A DNA stretch of 64,000 bases. Source: Caenibius tardaugens NBRC 16725. GTDB taxonomy: Bacteria; Pseudomonadota; Alphaproteobacteria; Sphingomonadales; Sphingomonadaceae. The DNA lies in assembly GCF_003860345.1 (NCBI RefSeq), contig NZ_CP034179.1:1968001-2032000 (forward strand). The letters run 5' to 3'. Position 1 is the stretch's first letter, and every line of letters begins with the position of its first letter. A model generated the notes under the pieces. It worked only from the letters and a program-made list of their open reading frames with translations, did no database searches and was not told the DNA's origin. This document shows positions 44,970 through 53,583 of this stretch, piece after piece. A program made the translations under genes and the position numbers.

Positions 44970-46307
44970 CTAGTCTGCTGACGCGGGCGGAGGCGGCGTG
45001 TCCAGTTTGCGCCACGCCATGATCCCTGCGAAAATATAGGCAATGGCCCCGGCAATGGCGACGGCCCAACCAATCCCGGTGGCGGTATGGGTTGGCGCAA
45101 AAATGCTGATCGAGACGGCCAATGCCGCCAGCGAAAACAGCTTGGCTCCGAGCGCCTGACGGGCATTGCCGGTCGAATGAAGCACCGGTTCGAAGGCGAC
45201 ACTGGCCAATTCGAAAGCGGCGCCGATCGTCAGTGGAACAAGGATGACATGGGCCGCGCCGAATGCATCCCCGCCCAGCAGAGCCAGCAATTGCTTGCCC
45301 AGCACGATTGCCAGCACCACGATCAGTGCGCTCGCCCCGCCAGCCAGCAGGCTGGTGTGTATGACGAGCTTGCGGAATTCCCCGGATGCTGCGGCAAAAC
45401 GCGCGCGGGCGATTTCGGCATAGGCGGAACGGGTCAGCAGCGTGGACAGTTTGCCCAGCCCCTGGCTGAGTTGCTGCGCCAGACGGAACAGGCCCGCAGC
45501 CTTGGTCCCGGCGAAATAGCCGACGGCCAGCAGCGGCCCGTTGCGGATGGCCGCGTCCACTGTGGCCGTGGCGAAAGTCACCAGGAAGAAGCGGACGATT
45601 CCGAGGTTCTCGTGCAGGGCCTCGCGCCATTGGCGCATGACCCGCCAGTTAATTGCATCGGGGGCGAGATACCGCGCCAGCGCCCAGTACAAGGCCGCTT
45701 CGATAAGATCGATAACCGCCCAGGCGATCAGGAAACGGACCAGACTGGGGCCGGTCAGCCAGATGCCAACAGCCGCAATCAGGCGGCCAACGGGGACAAT
45801 CGCCTCCACATAAGTCGCCGCATCGAACCGGTCGAGCGCACGAACGATGCCTGTGGGGGCCGATACGATGGCCCACAGCGCCGCGACGCTGAACCAGAAG
45901 GCCGTACCCACCAGGTCGGGGTTGATGTCGAGAGCATCACCGAACTGGTAGAAGACCACCCATGCGATCACGCTGCCGACGATGGCGCCCAGCACATCGA
46001 GGATACCGCACAGCATGCTCAGACGCCCGAATGCGCCCCAGTTCTTGTTGTGCACATGTTCGGCGCCATAACGCACGACAATGCGCCATGTCTGGAACCC
46101 TGCAATGGCGACAAGCGCCTGCGACGTCCCGAAAATAAGTGAAAAGTGCCCGAAGCCCTTAAGGCCGAGCGAACGGGTGAGAATGGCCAGATAGAGCAGG
46201 CTGCAAATCGCGCCGAAACCCTTGCCGCCCAACAGCCAGACGGTGTTGGTAAGCATACGGCCCAGCAAGGATTCGGGCATTGGTCGCGAGCGGGCCTTGG
46301 CAGGCAT
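44970..46307 (-). CDS. Wzx-like oligosaccharide flippase
   Basis: The 445-residue product has about 12 predicted membrane helices and the MATE/Wzx-type family pattern (start W-L-L-G-G-K-G-F-G-A, then Y-L-A-I-L-T-R-S-L-G). Such proteins move undecaprenyl-linked sugar units across the inner membrane. It lies next to nucleotidyltransferases and glycosyltransferases, which suggests export of a surface glycan. No polymerase (Wzy) is visible in the window. Confidence 0.8.
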   Translation of the reverse strand: MPAKARSRPMPESLLGRMLTNTVWLLGGKGFGAICSLLYLAILTRSLGLKGFGHFSLIFGTSQALVAIAGFQTWRIVVRYGAEHVHNKNWGAFGRLSMLCGILDVLGAIVGSVIAWVVFYQFGDALDINPDLVGTAFWFSVAALWAIVSAPTGIVRALDRFDAATYVEAIVPVGRLIAAVGIWLTGPSLVRFLIAWAVIDLIEAALYWALARYLAPDAINWRVMRQWREALHENLGIVRFFLVTFATATVDAAIRNGPLLAVGYFAGTKAAGLFRLAQQLSQGLGKLSTLLTRSAYAEIARARFAAASGEFRKLVIHTSLLAGGASALIVVLAIVLGKQLLALLGGDAFGAAHVILVPLTIGAAFELASVAFEPVLHSTGNARQALGAKLFSLAALAVSISIFAPTHTATGIGWAVAIAGAIAYIFAGIMAWRKLDTPPPPASAD

Positions 46308-46465
46308 TGCTTAGCCTTTGAACGAGCCGATCCGTTTGCGCAAGCGCATTGGCGGTGTTGTGAGAACGGGCCGACCGGTCAGGGGGCGGTGGTTCTGGCC
46401 CGGGGCAGTGGGCAAACCCGCAATAATGCCTTCATTCGGGCGCAATCCCGGATTAGAGGGGCGTC

Positions 46466-47212
46466 ATGATCGAACATGCCATATTGCTCAGCGCGGGTCA
46501 GGGCTCGCGTATGTTGCCCCTTACGGTGGACCGGCCCAAATGCCTGATCGAGTTTTCGGGGCGCTCGCTGCTGTCCTGGCAGATCGAGATGCTGGCGCGC
46601 GGGGGCGTTCGGCGGATCGATGTGGTGACCGGGTTCATGACCGATATGGTGGACGAAGCGATTGCCGCCATCCGCGACCCACGGGTGGAGATCCGCACCC
46701 GGTTCAATCCCTTCTACAAAGTGGCGGATAATCTCGGATCGTGCTGGATCGCGCGGGATGTGATGCACGATGATTTCCTGATCCTCAACGGCGATACGCT
46801 GGTTTCGGAAAAGATCGTGGCGCGGGTGCAGCAGGATAATGACTGGCCGATCGCGGTGACAGTGGACGTCAAGGACGGTTATGACAGCGACGATATGAAA
46901 GTCGTGCGCGAAGGCGATCGCCTTATGCGCATCGGCAAGACGCTGGGCGCGGACGAAACCAACGCTGAATCGATCGGGTTTCTGGCGTTTCGCGGGGAAG
47001 GTGCGGCTTTGTTCCGCAATGCCGTGCGTGCGGCGATGCGCACCCCGGAAGGGGTGCAGCACTGGTATCTCAAGGTGATCGACAGTCTGGCGCCGACGGG
47101 CAAGGTCGGCACGGTTTCGATCGAAGGGCTCGGCTGGGCCGAAGTCGATTTCCTCAACGATATCGAAATCGCGACAGACCTGACCGATCAGTGGGCGGCA
47201 GGGGATACCTGA
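46466..47212 (+). CDS. Sugar- or alcohol-phosphate nucleotidyltransferase
   Basis: The 248-residue product is a NTP-transferase-fold enzyme with the signature L-L-S-A-G-Q-G-S-R-M-L-P-L-T and P-K-C-L-I. The metal site is L-N-G-D-T-L. The first loop is of the kind seen in LicC-like phosphocholine cytidylyltransferases as well as sugar nucleotidyltransferases. The CDP-alcohol phosphotransferase nearby makes a CTP-dependent role attractive. It converges with the second glycosyltransferase, overlapping by 25 bases at the 3' ends. Confidence 0.82.
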   Translation: MIEHAILLSAGQGSRMLPLTVDRPKCLIEFSGRSLLSWQIEMLARGGVRRIDVVTGFMTDMVDEAIAAIRDPRVEIRTRFNPFYKVADNLGSCWIARDVMHDDFLILNGDTLVSEKIVARVQQDNDWPIAVTVDVKDGYDSDDMKVVREGDRLMRIGKTLGADETNAESIGFLAFRGEGAALFRNAVRAAMRTPEGVQHWYLKVIDSLAPTGKVGTVSIEGLGWAEVDFLNDIEIATDLTDQWAAGDT

Positions 47213-48342
47213 TTGGCGGCCAAAACGTCGGAAAACAGGCGCTGATAAGAACCCAGGGTCGTGCGGATGTCGAATTCTGCCGCGCGTCGCCCCGGAGCCA
47301 CGCGGGTGGCCGGATCGCATTGCTGCAGGATCGCGCGGGCCATCGCCTGGATGTCCATTGGGTCGACGAGAATGCCATAACGCCCGTTGTCGAGAACTTC
47401 TGCGGCATTGCCCGCAGTAGCCGATGCCACGACTGGCGTGTCGCAAGCCATCGCTTCGAGCAGGACGTTGGCCGATCCTTCCCATAGCGACGGAAGCACC
47501 AGTGTCGCCGCCCGGGCGACATAAGGGAACGGGTTGGCAATCCGCCCGACGAAATCGAGGCTGTCGGACAAGCCCAGTTGCGCACCGAGTCGTTCCAGTT
47601 CTGCGCGATTACCGGCTTTGCCGCCGCCCAGCAGCAGCAGGCGCAGATCGCGGGTGCGGCGGGCTTCTGCCACCGCGCGCATCAGCGTGGGAAAATTCTT
47701 CTGTTCCACCAGCCGCCCGACGGCGATCACCACAGGGATGTCTTCGGCGAACCACGGGTGATCGCAGGGCGCTGTCTTTTGCGCGGCGATTTTATCCAGA
47801 GGCACCCCGTTGCGGATGATCTGCGCCTTGCCCGCATCCAGGGCCCGGGCCAGCACTGGCTCCTGCGCCAGCCCGGGTGAAACCATCACCACTTGCGCGC
47901 CATCGCGGATGATCGCGCGGGCCACCAGCCGCCGCCGAATGGCTCCGGGCAGCGAACGCAATCCGTCGGCCTGATGCGTCAGGTCATTGCTGATGCGATA
48001 GACCCGCTGTGGCTTGCGCAACCCCCTGCTGGCGAGAAGGCACGGCAAATGTGCATGATTCCCGGCGGAGAGGAGAATATCGGGCGGGTTGCGTTGTAAC
48101 GAGGCCCGCAGACGCGGAATGGTATAGGCCATGGCGAGTGAGCGCGAACGCTTGTTGCGGGATGCATCGAGCAGGACTTCGCGTTTTATGGACGCTGCCT
48201 GCCCCGCAAGATCGCCATTGTCATAGCACAGCAGCAGCCGGACATCCCATCCGGCCTGCTGCATATGCTGGGCGATCGCTATGGCGTTGCGTACGACCCC
48301 GGTTGCAGCAAGATTGTGAACGAAAATTCCAATTGAAAGCAT
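47188..48342 (-). CDS. GT4-family glycosyltransferase
   Basis: The 384-residue product has a GT-B fold. It starts L-S-I-G-I-F-V-H-N-L-A-A-T-G-V-V, has V-I-A-V-G-R-L-V-E-Q-K-N-F in the sugar-nucleotide domain and E-x7-E as L-W-E-G-S-A-N-V-L-L-E-A. Similar signatures make it a paralogue of the enzyme at 20552-21838. It lies between the nucleotidyltransferase and the HIT gene and probably builds the glycan exported by the flippase. Confidence 0.9.
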   Translation of the reverse strand: MLSIGIFVHNLAATGVVRNAIAIAQHMQQAGWDVRLLLCYDNGDLAGQAASIKREVLLDASRNKRSRSLAMAYTIPRLRASLQRNPPDILLSAGNHAHLPCLLASRGLRKPQRVYRISNDLTHQADGLRSLPGAIRRRLVARAIIRDGAQVVMVSPGLAQEPVLARALDAGKAQIIRNGVPLDKIAAQKTAPCDHPWFAEDIPVVIAVGRLVEQKNFPTLMRAVAEARRTRDLRLLLLGGGKAGNRAELERLGAQLGLSDSLDFVGRIANPFPYVARAATLVLPSLWEGSANVLLEAMACDTPVVASATAGNAAEVLDNGRYGILVDPMDIQAMARAILQQCDPATRVAPGRRAAEFDIRTTLGSYQRLFSDVLAANQVSPAAH

Positions 48343-48357
48343 CCATAAAGTTTGCCC

Positions 48358-48786
48358 TCATTCGAAATGCCCTGCAACCTCTTCACGCAGTTGAATTATC
48401 TCATCGGCCGTCAGGGCAATCGCGTGGCCCAGATCCGGTAATTTGGGCCAGCCCACATCCACGAATTCCCGGCCGTTCCATTCGCGCGCGCCCTCGTAAC
48501 GGGGGATGACGTGGAAATGGACATGCGGATCGACCATCATCAGCATGAGATAGTTGATTTTGGCAAAGCCGACGAAGCGGCCCAGTGCGGTTTCGATAGC
48601 CCCGGTGATCTGTTGCAGTTCGGCATGGGCCCCGGCGGGGAGGCTGCCAAATGCGGTCACATCGGATTTCGCGGCCAGTACGAGGCTGCCCAGCGTCGGC
48701 TGTGCGGGTCGCAGCAGCACCACCCAGTGATCGTATTCGCGGATCAGTGTCGCGGGATAGCCAAAGGCCCGGATCGTATCGTTCAT
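48358..48786 (-). CDS. HIT-family protein
   Basis: The start at 48786 gives a 142-residue HIT protein with the histidine triad H-V-H-F-H-V-I-P-R. HIT enzymes are nucleotidyl hydrolases or transferases. The start overlaps the stop of the CDP-alcohol phosphotransferase as ATGA, so the two are translationally coupled. In this cluster it may process a nucleotide by-product or a nucleotide-linked intermediate. The frame with 36 extra residues upstream would overlap the neighbour fully and is not used. Confidence 0.87.
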   Translation of the reverse strand: MNDTIRAFGYPATLIREYDHWVVLLRPAQPTLGSLVLAAKSDVTAFGSLPAGAHAELQQITGAIETALGRFVGFAKINYLMLMMVDPHVHFHVIPRYEGAREWNGREFVDVGWPKLPDLGHAIALTADEIIQLREEVAGHFE

Positions 48787-49916
48787 GCCTGTTCCTCTGC
48801 CAGCCAGGAGGTGATGGTCCCGCCGCGCGCCACGACGATCCGGGCCTGTATCAGGCGGATCGCATGGATGGCGCAGGACAGCACGGTCCACCATGCCACC
48901 GCGATAATCCCCAAATCAGGGCGGGAAAACAACATGGCGACAAACAGAATGACCATGTTCGGGTTGCGGCGGGCAGTAATCAGGCGGAACTGGCTGTCGA
49001 ACCTGCGCCAGACATGGATATGCATCATGTCGTTCTGGCGCATGAACAGCCCTTCGATCAGGCGCTGCACGATATAGCCACCCTGAATGGCGGCCTGCAC
49101 CCACCAGAACGTTGTCGTATCGAGTGCGAGCCCCCAGTAAACCAGCCCGGTTGCCCAGAACCACCACCAGAATGGCGGATGCACGAGATCGATGCCGTGA
49201 TCGAAAATGTTCCCCCACCAGCTGGAAGTTATGGTGCAGCGGGCGAGTTTGCCGTCGACCGTGTCCAGCACCATGAAGACCAGCCCCATGGCCATGCCTT
49301 CCCAATACCGGCCATAGGCGAAGGCAATTGTCGCCGCGACACACAGGATCGCGCCGACAGCGGTGACCATATTCGGAGTGATCCCGAATTTCGCGGCAAT
49401 GCGGGTCAGCACCAGGGCCCATTCGGGCCACAGGTACTTGGTCAGAATGTCTGTCACGCCCTTGTAGGCGCCATAGTAGCTGGCGCGTTCGGCCTGCCGC
49501 AGCGTTTCCGGCGTCAGCGCCATTAGAAACGGCGTTTCGCGCTTGCGCAGCTGCTTGTTCATGATCGTGGGGCCGTCTTCGTAAGCGAGGACGGTGAAGC
49601 CATGGTCCGCCGACAGCGGCCGGTTTTCGCTGATGGCGCTGCGCAGGGCTTCCGCTTCTGCGGCGGTGCGCGCATGGCCCAGGGCAGGAACCCCGCGCAA
49701 GGTCAGCACAAGACCGGGCTGGTCGGCAACGTGCCGGAACCATGCCGGATCGAACGCTGCCGCGCCGTTGTCGATCACGATCGGGGCACTAGCGTCTTCT
49801 CGCAAGGCAATGCTGCGGGCGAGGCGACGGGTGCGTTCCGCTGTTGTCAGGCCCCACAGCAAGGTCGGGTTCTGCCCCACCGTCTGACTGGCGGGTTTGG
49901 TGTTGTCGGGTTTCAT
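48783..49916 (-). CDS. CDP-alcohol phosphotransferase with N-terminal extension
   Basis: The 377-residue product has a soluble N-terminal region of about 150 residues and then the membrane CDP-alcohol phosphotransferase domain. The signature is D-T-V-D-G-K-L-A-R followed by 8 residues, then G-N-I-F-D-H-G-I-D, matching D-x2-D-G-x2-A-R-x8-G-x3-D-x3-D. Such enzymes move a phospho-alcohol headgroup from a CDP donor to an acceptor alcohol. The N-terminal part resembles that of bifunctional inositol-phosphate enzymes. The product is unknown; inositol-type lipids or osmolytes are possible. Confidence 0.87.
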   Translation of the reverse strand: MKPDNTKPASQTVGQNPTLLWGLTTAERTRRLARSIALREDASAPIVIDNGAAAFDPAWFRHVADQPGLVLTLRGVPALGHARTAAEAEALRSAISENRPLSADHGFTVLAYEDGPTIMNKQLRKRETPFLMALTPETLRQAERASYYGAYKGVTDILTKYLWPEWALVLTRIAAKFGITPNMVTAVGAILCVAATIAFAYGRYWEGMAMGLVFMVLDTVDGKLARCTITSSWWGNIFDHGIDLVHPPFWWWFWATGLVYWGLALDTTTFWWVQAAIQGGYIVQRLIEGLFMRQNDMMHIHVWRRFDSQFRLITARRNPNMVILFVAMLFSRPDLGIIAVAWWTVLSCAIHAIRLIQARIVVARGGTITSWLAEEQA

Positions 49917-50146
49917 GATCGCGCTGTTGCCTGTCGTGATGGTGCCTATCGCCTAAGGTGTGCTGCCGGTTATGACAATGGCGCGCTGTTGTGTGCATTT
50001 ACGCTGCTGTAAATGTGGGGTTGGAAAATAATAACGTTATATCAGTATGTTATGTGTAATCCCCGATGCCTGAAGCGCGCAAAAAACCATAATTCTGTAA
50101 AAAAACGGTAGTTTTTCGCGCGTGCAGCATCGATATAGCGGGTCTG
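49917..50146. other. Divergent promoter region of the lipid cluster
   Basis: This 230-base gap separates the CDP-alcohol phosphotransferase from the lipid-kinase-like gene. It is AT-rich at 50025-50110 and contains a perfect palindrome ATAACGTTAT at 50031-50040 plus the long inverted repeat at 50075-50121. Both transcription units could start here. Confidence 0.5.
50075..50121. repeat. Inverted repeat GCGCG-x-AAAAA with TTTTT-CGCGC
   Basis: Arms GCGCGCAAAAA and TTTTTCGCGC are separated by about 26 bases and lie 26-72 bases upstream of the lipid-kinase-like start. The pairing could form a leader hairpin or an operator. It is not followed by a T run outside the stem. Confidence 0.35.
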
Positions 50147-51190
50147 ATGGAAGGATCGATCTACCAGTTTGGCGGCCTGCCACGGTCGCTTGCCGTCCGG
50201 GCGGGGGCGCAAGGTGCTTCGTCCGGGCCGCGAGGTGGCTCGGTGCCGGCTGCGCCTCTGGTCGGGGTTATCCGCAATCCGCGCAGCCATCGCAACAAGG
50301 GCCATATGCCCGAACTCGATGGGCAGCCGAACATCATCACCGCCAGCCCGCCGACACGGACCGAGCTGGTGCGCGTGTTGGCCGGTTTCGCCGAACGCGG
50401 GATCGATCTTCTGGTGGTGGACGGTGGCGATGGCACCGTGCGCGACGTGCTGACCTGCGGGGCGACGATTTTCGGGGATCGCTGGCCGCACCTGATCGTG
50501 CTGCCCAAAGGCAAGACCAATGCCCTGGCCGTCGATCTCGAACTGCCCAATCACTGGTCTTTGTCCGAGGCGCTGGCAGCGGCGGCAAAAGGCCACGTTA
50601 TCGAACGGCGACCGATCCTGGTTGAACAGGCTGACGGGCAGGGGGTGCCTGTGCTGGGCTATGTCTTTGGCGCGGGAATTTTCACAATCGCGACGCAGGA
50701 TGGACAGACGGCGCATCGGCTGGGTGCTTTCAACAGCTTTGCCGTGGGCCTGACGGCGGCGGCCGGTGTGGCGCAGGCGTTGTTCGGGCTGGGGGCATCG
50801 CCGTGGCGGAATGTTACCCGCATGCGCATTTTCGGGGGTGAGGAACGGGTTGAAATCGCTCATTCCGGCCATGGTCGACGCGACAGCCGTTATGCCATGG
50901 CCTTTTCCACGCTGCAGCGTTTCCCTGCCGGGCTGAATCCGTTCGGGCGGCCCCGTCCGGGTATCCGTTACGTGCTGCTCGATGCGCCGTTGCGCCGGGT
51001 GGTGGCGCTGGTTCCGGGGCTTATCACCGGCTGGGATCGCCCGGGCTTTGCCAAGCTCGGCGTGCATCGTGGTTCGGTGGAGGAAGCACTCGTCGAAGTG
51101 GACGACAGCTTCATTCTCGATGGCGAAGCGTTCCCGGCGGGCCGTTATCACTTGCGCATGGGCCCCAAGATCCAGTTCATCGTCCCCTGA
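50147..51190 (+). CDS. Diacylglycerol/lipid-kinase-like protein
   Basis: The 347-residue product has the lipid kinase catalytic fold, with V-G-V-I-R-N-P-R-S-H at the start and D-G-G-D-G-T-V-R-D-V-L for ATP binding. The usual G-T-x-N-D loop reads G-K-T-N-A-L-A-V-D-L here. The C-terminal beta domain is present (D-S-F-I-L-D-G-E). It would phosphorylate a lipid alcohol such as diacylglycerol or a sphingoid base, if active. It is the first gene of a plus-strand unit of three. Confidence 0.82.
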   Translation: MEGSIYQFGGLPRSLAVRAGAQGASSGPRGGSVPAAPLVGVIRNPRSHRNKGHMPELDGQPNIITASPPTRTELVRVLAGFAERGIDLLVVDGGDGTVRDVLTCGATIFGDRWPHLIVLPKGKTNALAVDLELPNHWSLSEALAAAAKGHVIERRPILVEQADGQGVPVLGYVFGAGIFTIATQDGQTAHRLGAFNSFAVGLTAAAGVAQALFGLGASPWRNVTRMRIFGGEERVEIAHSGHGRRDSRYAMAFSTLQRFPAGLNPFGRPRPGIRYVLLDAPLRRVVALVPGLITGWDRPGFAKLGVHRGSVEEALVEVDDSFILDGEAFPAGRYHLRMGPKIQFIVP

Positions 51191-51196
51191 TTGCCG

Positions 51197-52129
51197 ATGG
51201 GGCATTCCGTATCCGAACCGGGCGTATCCGAACCGGGCCTGCTCGCGGCGCGGGTTTCGACCGCGCTCGACGCCGCCATGGCAGAGCCGGTTCGTGCGTT
51301 CGCGGGGAAACTCGCGCAGGATGCAGGGGCGCTCGCCGTGCTGTTTTACGGGTCCAACTTGCGCACTGGCGAACTCGAAGGCGTGCTGGATTTCTACGTC
51401 CTTCTGCCCGGCCCCAGGGAAAGCGGCATCTGGCCCCGGGTCAGCTACCACGAATGGGATCACGATGGCCGCGTGCTGCGGGCCAAGGTTGCCACGATGG
51501 CGCTGGCGACATTCGCGGCGGCGGCATCGGGCGATCTGCTCGACACCACGATCTGGGCGCGATTTGTGCAACCCTGTGCACTGGCATGGTCACGCGATGA
51601 TACGGCGCGGGCGCAGGTTCTGGACGCTATCACCGGGGCCATTGTCACGGCGGCGCGACTGGCCGTGGCGCTGGGTCCGGACCGCGGTGCACCGGAAGAC
51701 TATTGGCGCGCGCTATTCCGCGCGACCTATCAGGCCGAATTTCGGGTGGAGAAGCCGGGACGCGAAGACACGATCCTCGCCGCCAATCCGGTGCATTTCG
51801 ATGGCCTGCTGCCGGTGGCGCTGGACCATGCCGGCATCCCGTTCACCCGCGATGACAATGTGCTTTCTCCGGCCATGCCAGCGGCGGAACGTGGTGCTAT
51901 CCGGCGCTGGTGGGCGCGGCGCAGGCGGTTAGGAAAACCGTACAATCTGGTGCGACTGGTGCGGGCCACCACCACCTTCGACGGCGCTGCGCGCTATGCC
52001 GCGTGGAAAGTCGAACGGCACACCGGGGTGAAAATCGCCCTGACACCGTGGCGTGAACGCCATCCGCTGCTGGCGACGCCGGGCGTGTTGTGGCGGGTCT
52101 GGCGCGAACGGCGCAGGCAGCGGGTATGA
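51197..52129 (+). CDS. Nucleotidyltransferase-like protein, possibly Tam41-like
   Basis: The ATG at 51197 follows the lipid-kinase stop by 6 bases and gives a product of about 310 residues. The segment V-L-F-Y-G-S-N-L-R-T-G-E followed by D-F-Y-V-L-L resembles the Y-G-S and D-F metal motifs of nucleotidyltransferases. It recalls Tam41, which makes CDP-diacylglycerol from phosphatidic acid and CTP. No transmembrane segment is seen, as in Tam41. The likeness is from memory and may be superficial; a generic nucleotidyltransferase is an alternative. The preceding lipid kinase would supply phosphatidic acid and the CDP-alcohol enzyme would use its product. Confidence 0.4.
   Translation: MGHSVSEPGVSEPGLLAARVSTALDAAMAEPVRAFAGKLAQDAGALAVLFYGSNLRTGELEGVLDFYVLLPGPRESGIWPRVSYHEWDHDGRVLRAKVATMALATFAAAASGDLLDTTIWARFVQPCALAWSRDDTARAQVLDAITGAIVTAARLAVALGPDRGAPEDYWRALFRATYQAEFRVEKPGREDTILAANPVHFDGLLPVALDHAGIPFTRDDNVLSPAMPAAERGAIRRWWARRRRLGKPYNLVRLVRATTTFDGAARYAAWKVERHTGVKIALTPWRERHPLLATPGVLWRVWRERRRQRV
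51209..51238 (+). repeat. 15-base tandem duplication in the Tam41-like gene
   Basis: GTATCCGAACCGGGC occurs twice head to tail near the 5' end of the gene. It encodes V-S-E-P-G twice in the N-terminal region, ahead of the catalytic-looking segment. The repeat keeps the frame. Confidence 0.9.
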
Positions 52130-52896
52130 GCGACCTGCCATCTGCCCTGATTCTGGCCGGGTCGCGTCAGGGCGCGCAAGACCCGGTCGCGCTGGCCGAA
52201 GGTGTGGCGCACAAGGCGCTGGTCGAAGTGGCCGGGGTGCCCTTGCTGGCCCGCGTATACGCGGCCTTGCGCGCTGCCGGTGTGGAACGGATCGCGGTGG
52301 CGGCGGACGCCCCCGATGTCGTCGCATTGGCGCAGGCTCTGGGCGCGGAACTCGTCCCGCCGGAAAGCGGGCCGAGCGGCAGCGTCGAGCGCGGGTTTGC
52401 CTTGCTGGGCGCGCCGATGCTGGTCACCACCGCCGATCATGCCCTGTTGCAGCCGGAATGGGTGGAACAGTTCGTGGCGGACAGTCCGACGCAGGCCGAT
52501 GTCACCGTGCTGCTTGCCCGGCGCGATGTGGTGGAAAGCGCGGTGCCCGATACGCGGCGCACGTGGCTGCGCTTTGCCGACGGCCAATGGTCCGGGTGCA
52601 ACCTGTTCCTGCTGGCGACACCGGCGGCAGGCGGGGCGATTGCCACCTGGCGCGAAGTGGAGGCCAACCGCAAGCGGCCGTGGCGGATCGCCGCGCGGTT
52701 GGGCCCGCGTGTCTTGTGGGATTATGCGCGCGGCAAGCTGACACTGGGCGCGGCGATTGCCCGGCTGGGCAGGCGGATCGGCATTGACGCCGCCGCTGTT
52801 CCCGCACGCAATGGCCTCGCCGCTGTCGATGTGGACAAAGTGGATGATCTCGTGCTGGTGCGCGAACTGGTTACCCGGGCCAAGCCAATGGGCTGA
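52126..52896 (+). CDS. MobA-like nucleotidyltransferase
   Basis: The start at 52126 overlaps the previous stop as ATGA and gives a 256-residue NTP-transferase-fold protein with A-L-I-L-A-G-S-R-Q-G. The glycine-rich loop differs from the usual L-A-G-G-x-G-x-R by having S-R-Q-G-A-Q. Acidic metal residues are in T-T-A-D-H-A-L-L. It is coupled to the Tam41-like gene and probably forms a nucleotide-activated headgroup or sugar. The frame at 52090 adds 12 residues and is not favoured. Confidence 0.75.
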   Translation: MSDLPSALILAGSRQGAQDPVALAEGVAHKALVEVAGVPLLARVYAALRAAGVERIAVAADAPDVVALAQALGAELVPPESGPSGSVERGFALLGAPMLVTTADHALLQPEWVEQFVADSPTQADVTVLLARRDVVESAVPDTRRTWLRFADGQWSGCNLFLLATPAAGGAIATWREVEANRKRPWRIAARLGPRVLWDYARGKLTLGAAIARLGRRIGIDAAAVPARNGLAAVDVDKVDDLVLVRELVTRAKPMG

Positions 52897-52920
52897 CGTG
52901 CGTCTGTGCGCCCGTCGCGG

Positions 52921-53415
52921 TTACATGTAGCGCATATTGATCGTGATCGGGGTCACGCCGTTATTCACCGCCACGCCAACTTTCTTGTAGCTCGGCTTGC
53001 CGAGATTCAGGATGTTGATGCTGGGGTTGTTCGACATGGCGCCGCCATCGCGGCTGATGTCGGTCTTGCCATTGCCGTTCACATCATGACGCACGGCAAT
53101 CCCGTATGTGCCCGCATCCGGCAGAGGGACACAGAAGGTCATGCTCGCGGCGCGGGCGGGTGCTTCGATGCGGTTGATCCAGCGGCCCTTGGCCATCCAG
53201 TCGGCATTGGTCGCGCGATAGCTTTGCACGCGCACGACCCCGCTGCCGGCACGAATGCCATGCACCGTCACCTTGATGGCGGGACCGTTGTTGCCGGCGC
53301 ACTGGCGCATATCGTTCGAAATTTCCTGACGATACTGCGCGGCTGCCGGGGCCGCAGTGGCCACGAGGCTGCCAAGGGTCAGCGCGAGGGCAGAAGCGGT
53401 CAGCAGTTTACGCAT
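52921..53415 (-). CDS. DUF2141-family secreted protein
   Basis: The 164-residue product has a signal peptide ending A-A-A-Q and a beta-rich mature domain with the family phrase I-K-V-T-V-H-G-I-R-A-G and Y-G-I-A-V-R-H-D-V-N-G-N-G-K-T-D, which has a calcium-binding look. DUF2141 proteins are periplasmic or surface proteins of unknown role in Gram-negative bacteria. It converges with the nucleotidyltransferase unit and is divergent from rpe. Confidence 0.85.
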   Translation of the reverse strand: MRKLLTASALALTLGSLVATAAPAAAQYRQEISNDMRQCAGNNGPAIKVTVHGIRAGSGVVRVQSYRATNADWMAKGRWINRIEAPARAASMTFCVPLPDAGTYGIAVRHDVNGNGKTDISRDGGAMSNNPSINILNLGKPSYKKVGVAVNNGVTPITINMRYM

Positions 53416-53583
53416 TCTCGGTACATCTCCTTTTCACCGGGCGAAGTAAAGTTCGGCCACTGAATAGCGACTGAATTGCCTGCTGTGTCCCGTTAAGGGA
53501 GGGGTGGTCGCGATATCTTGTGTGGAAAACGCAGGTTGCTGTTCTTGTGGACACAAGGGCTGGTGGATAGGCAAGGTGCCAAG

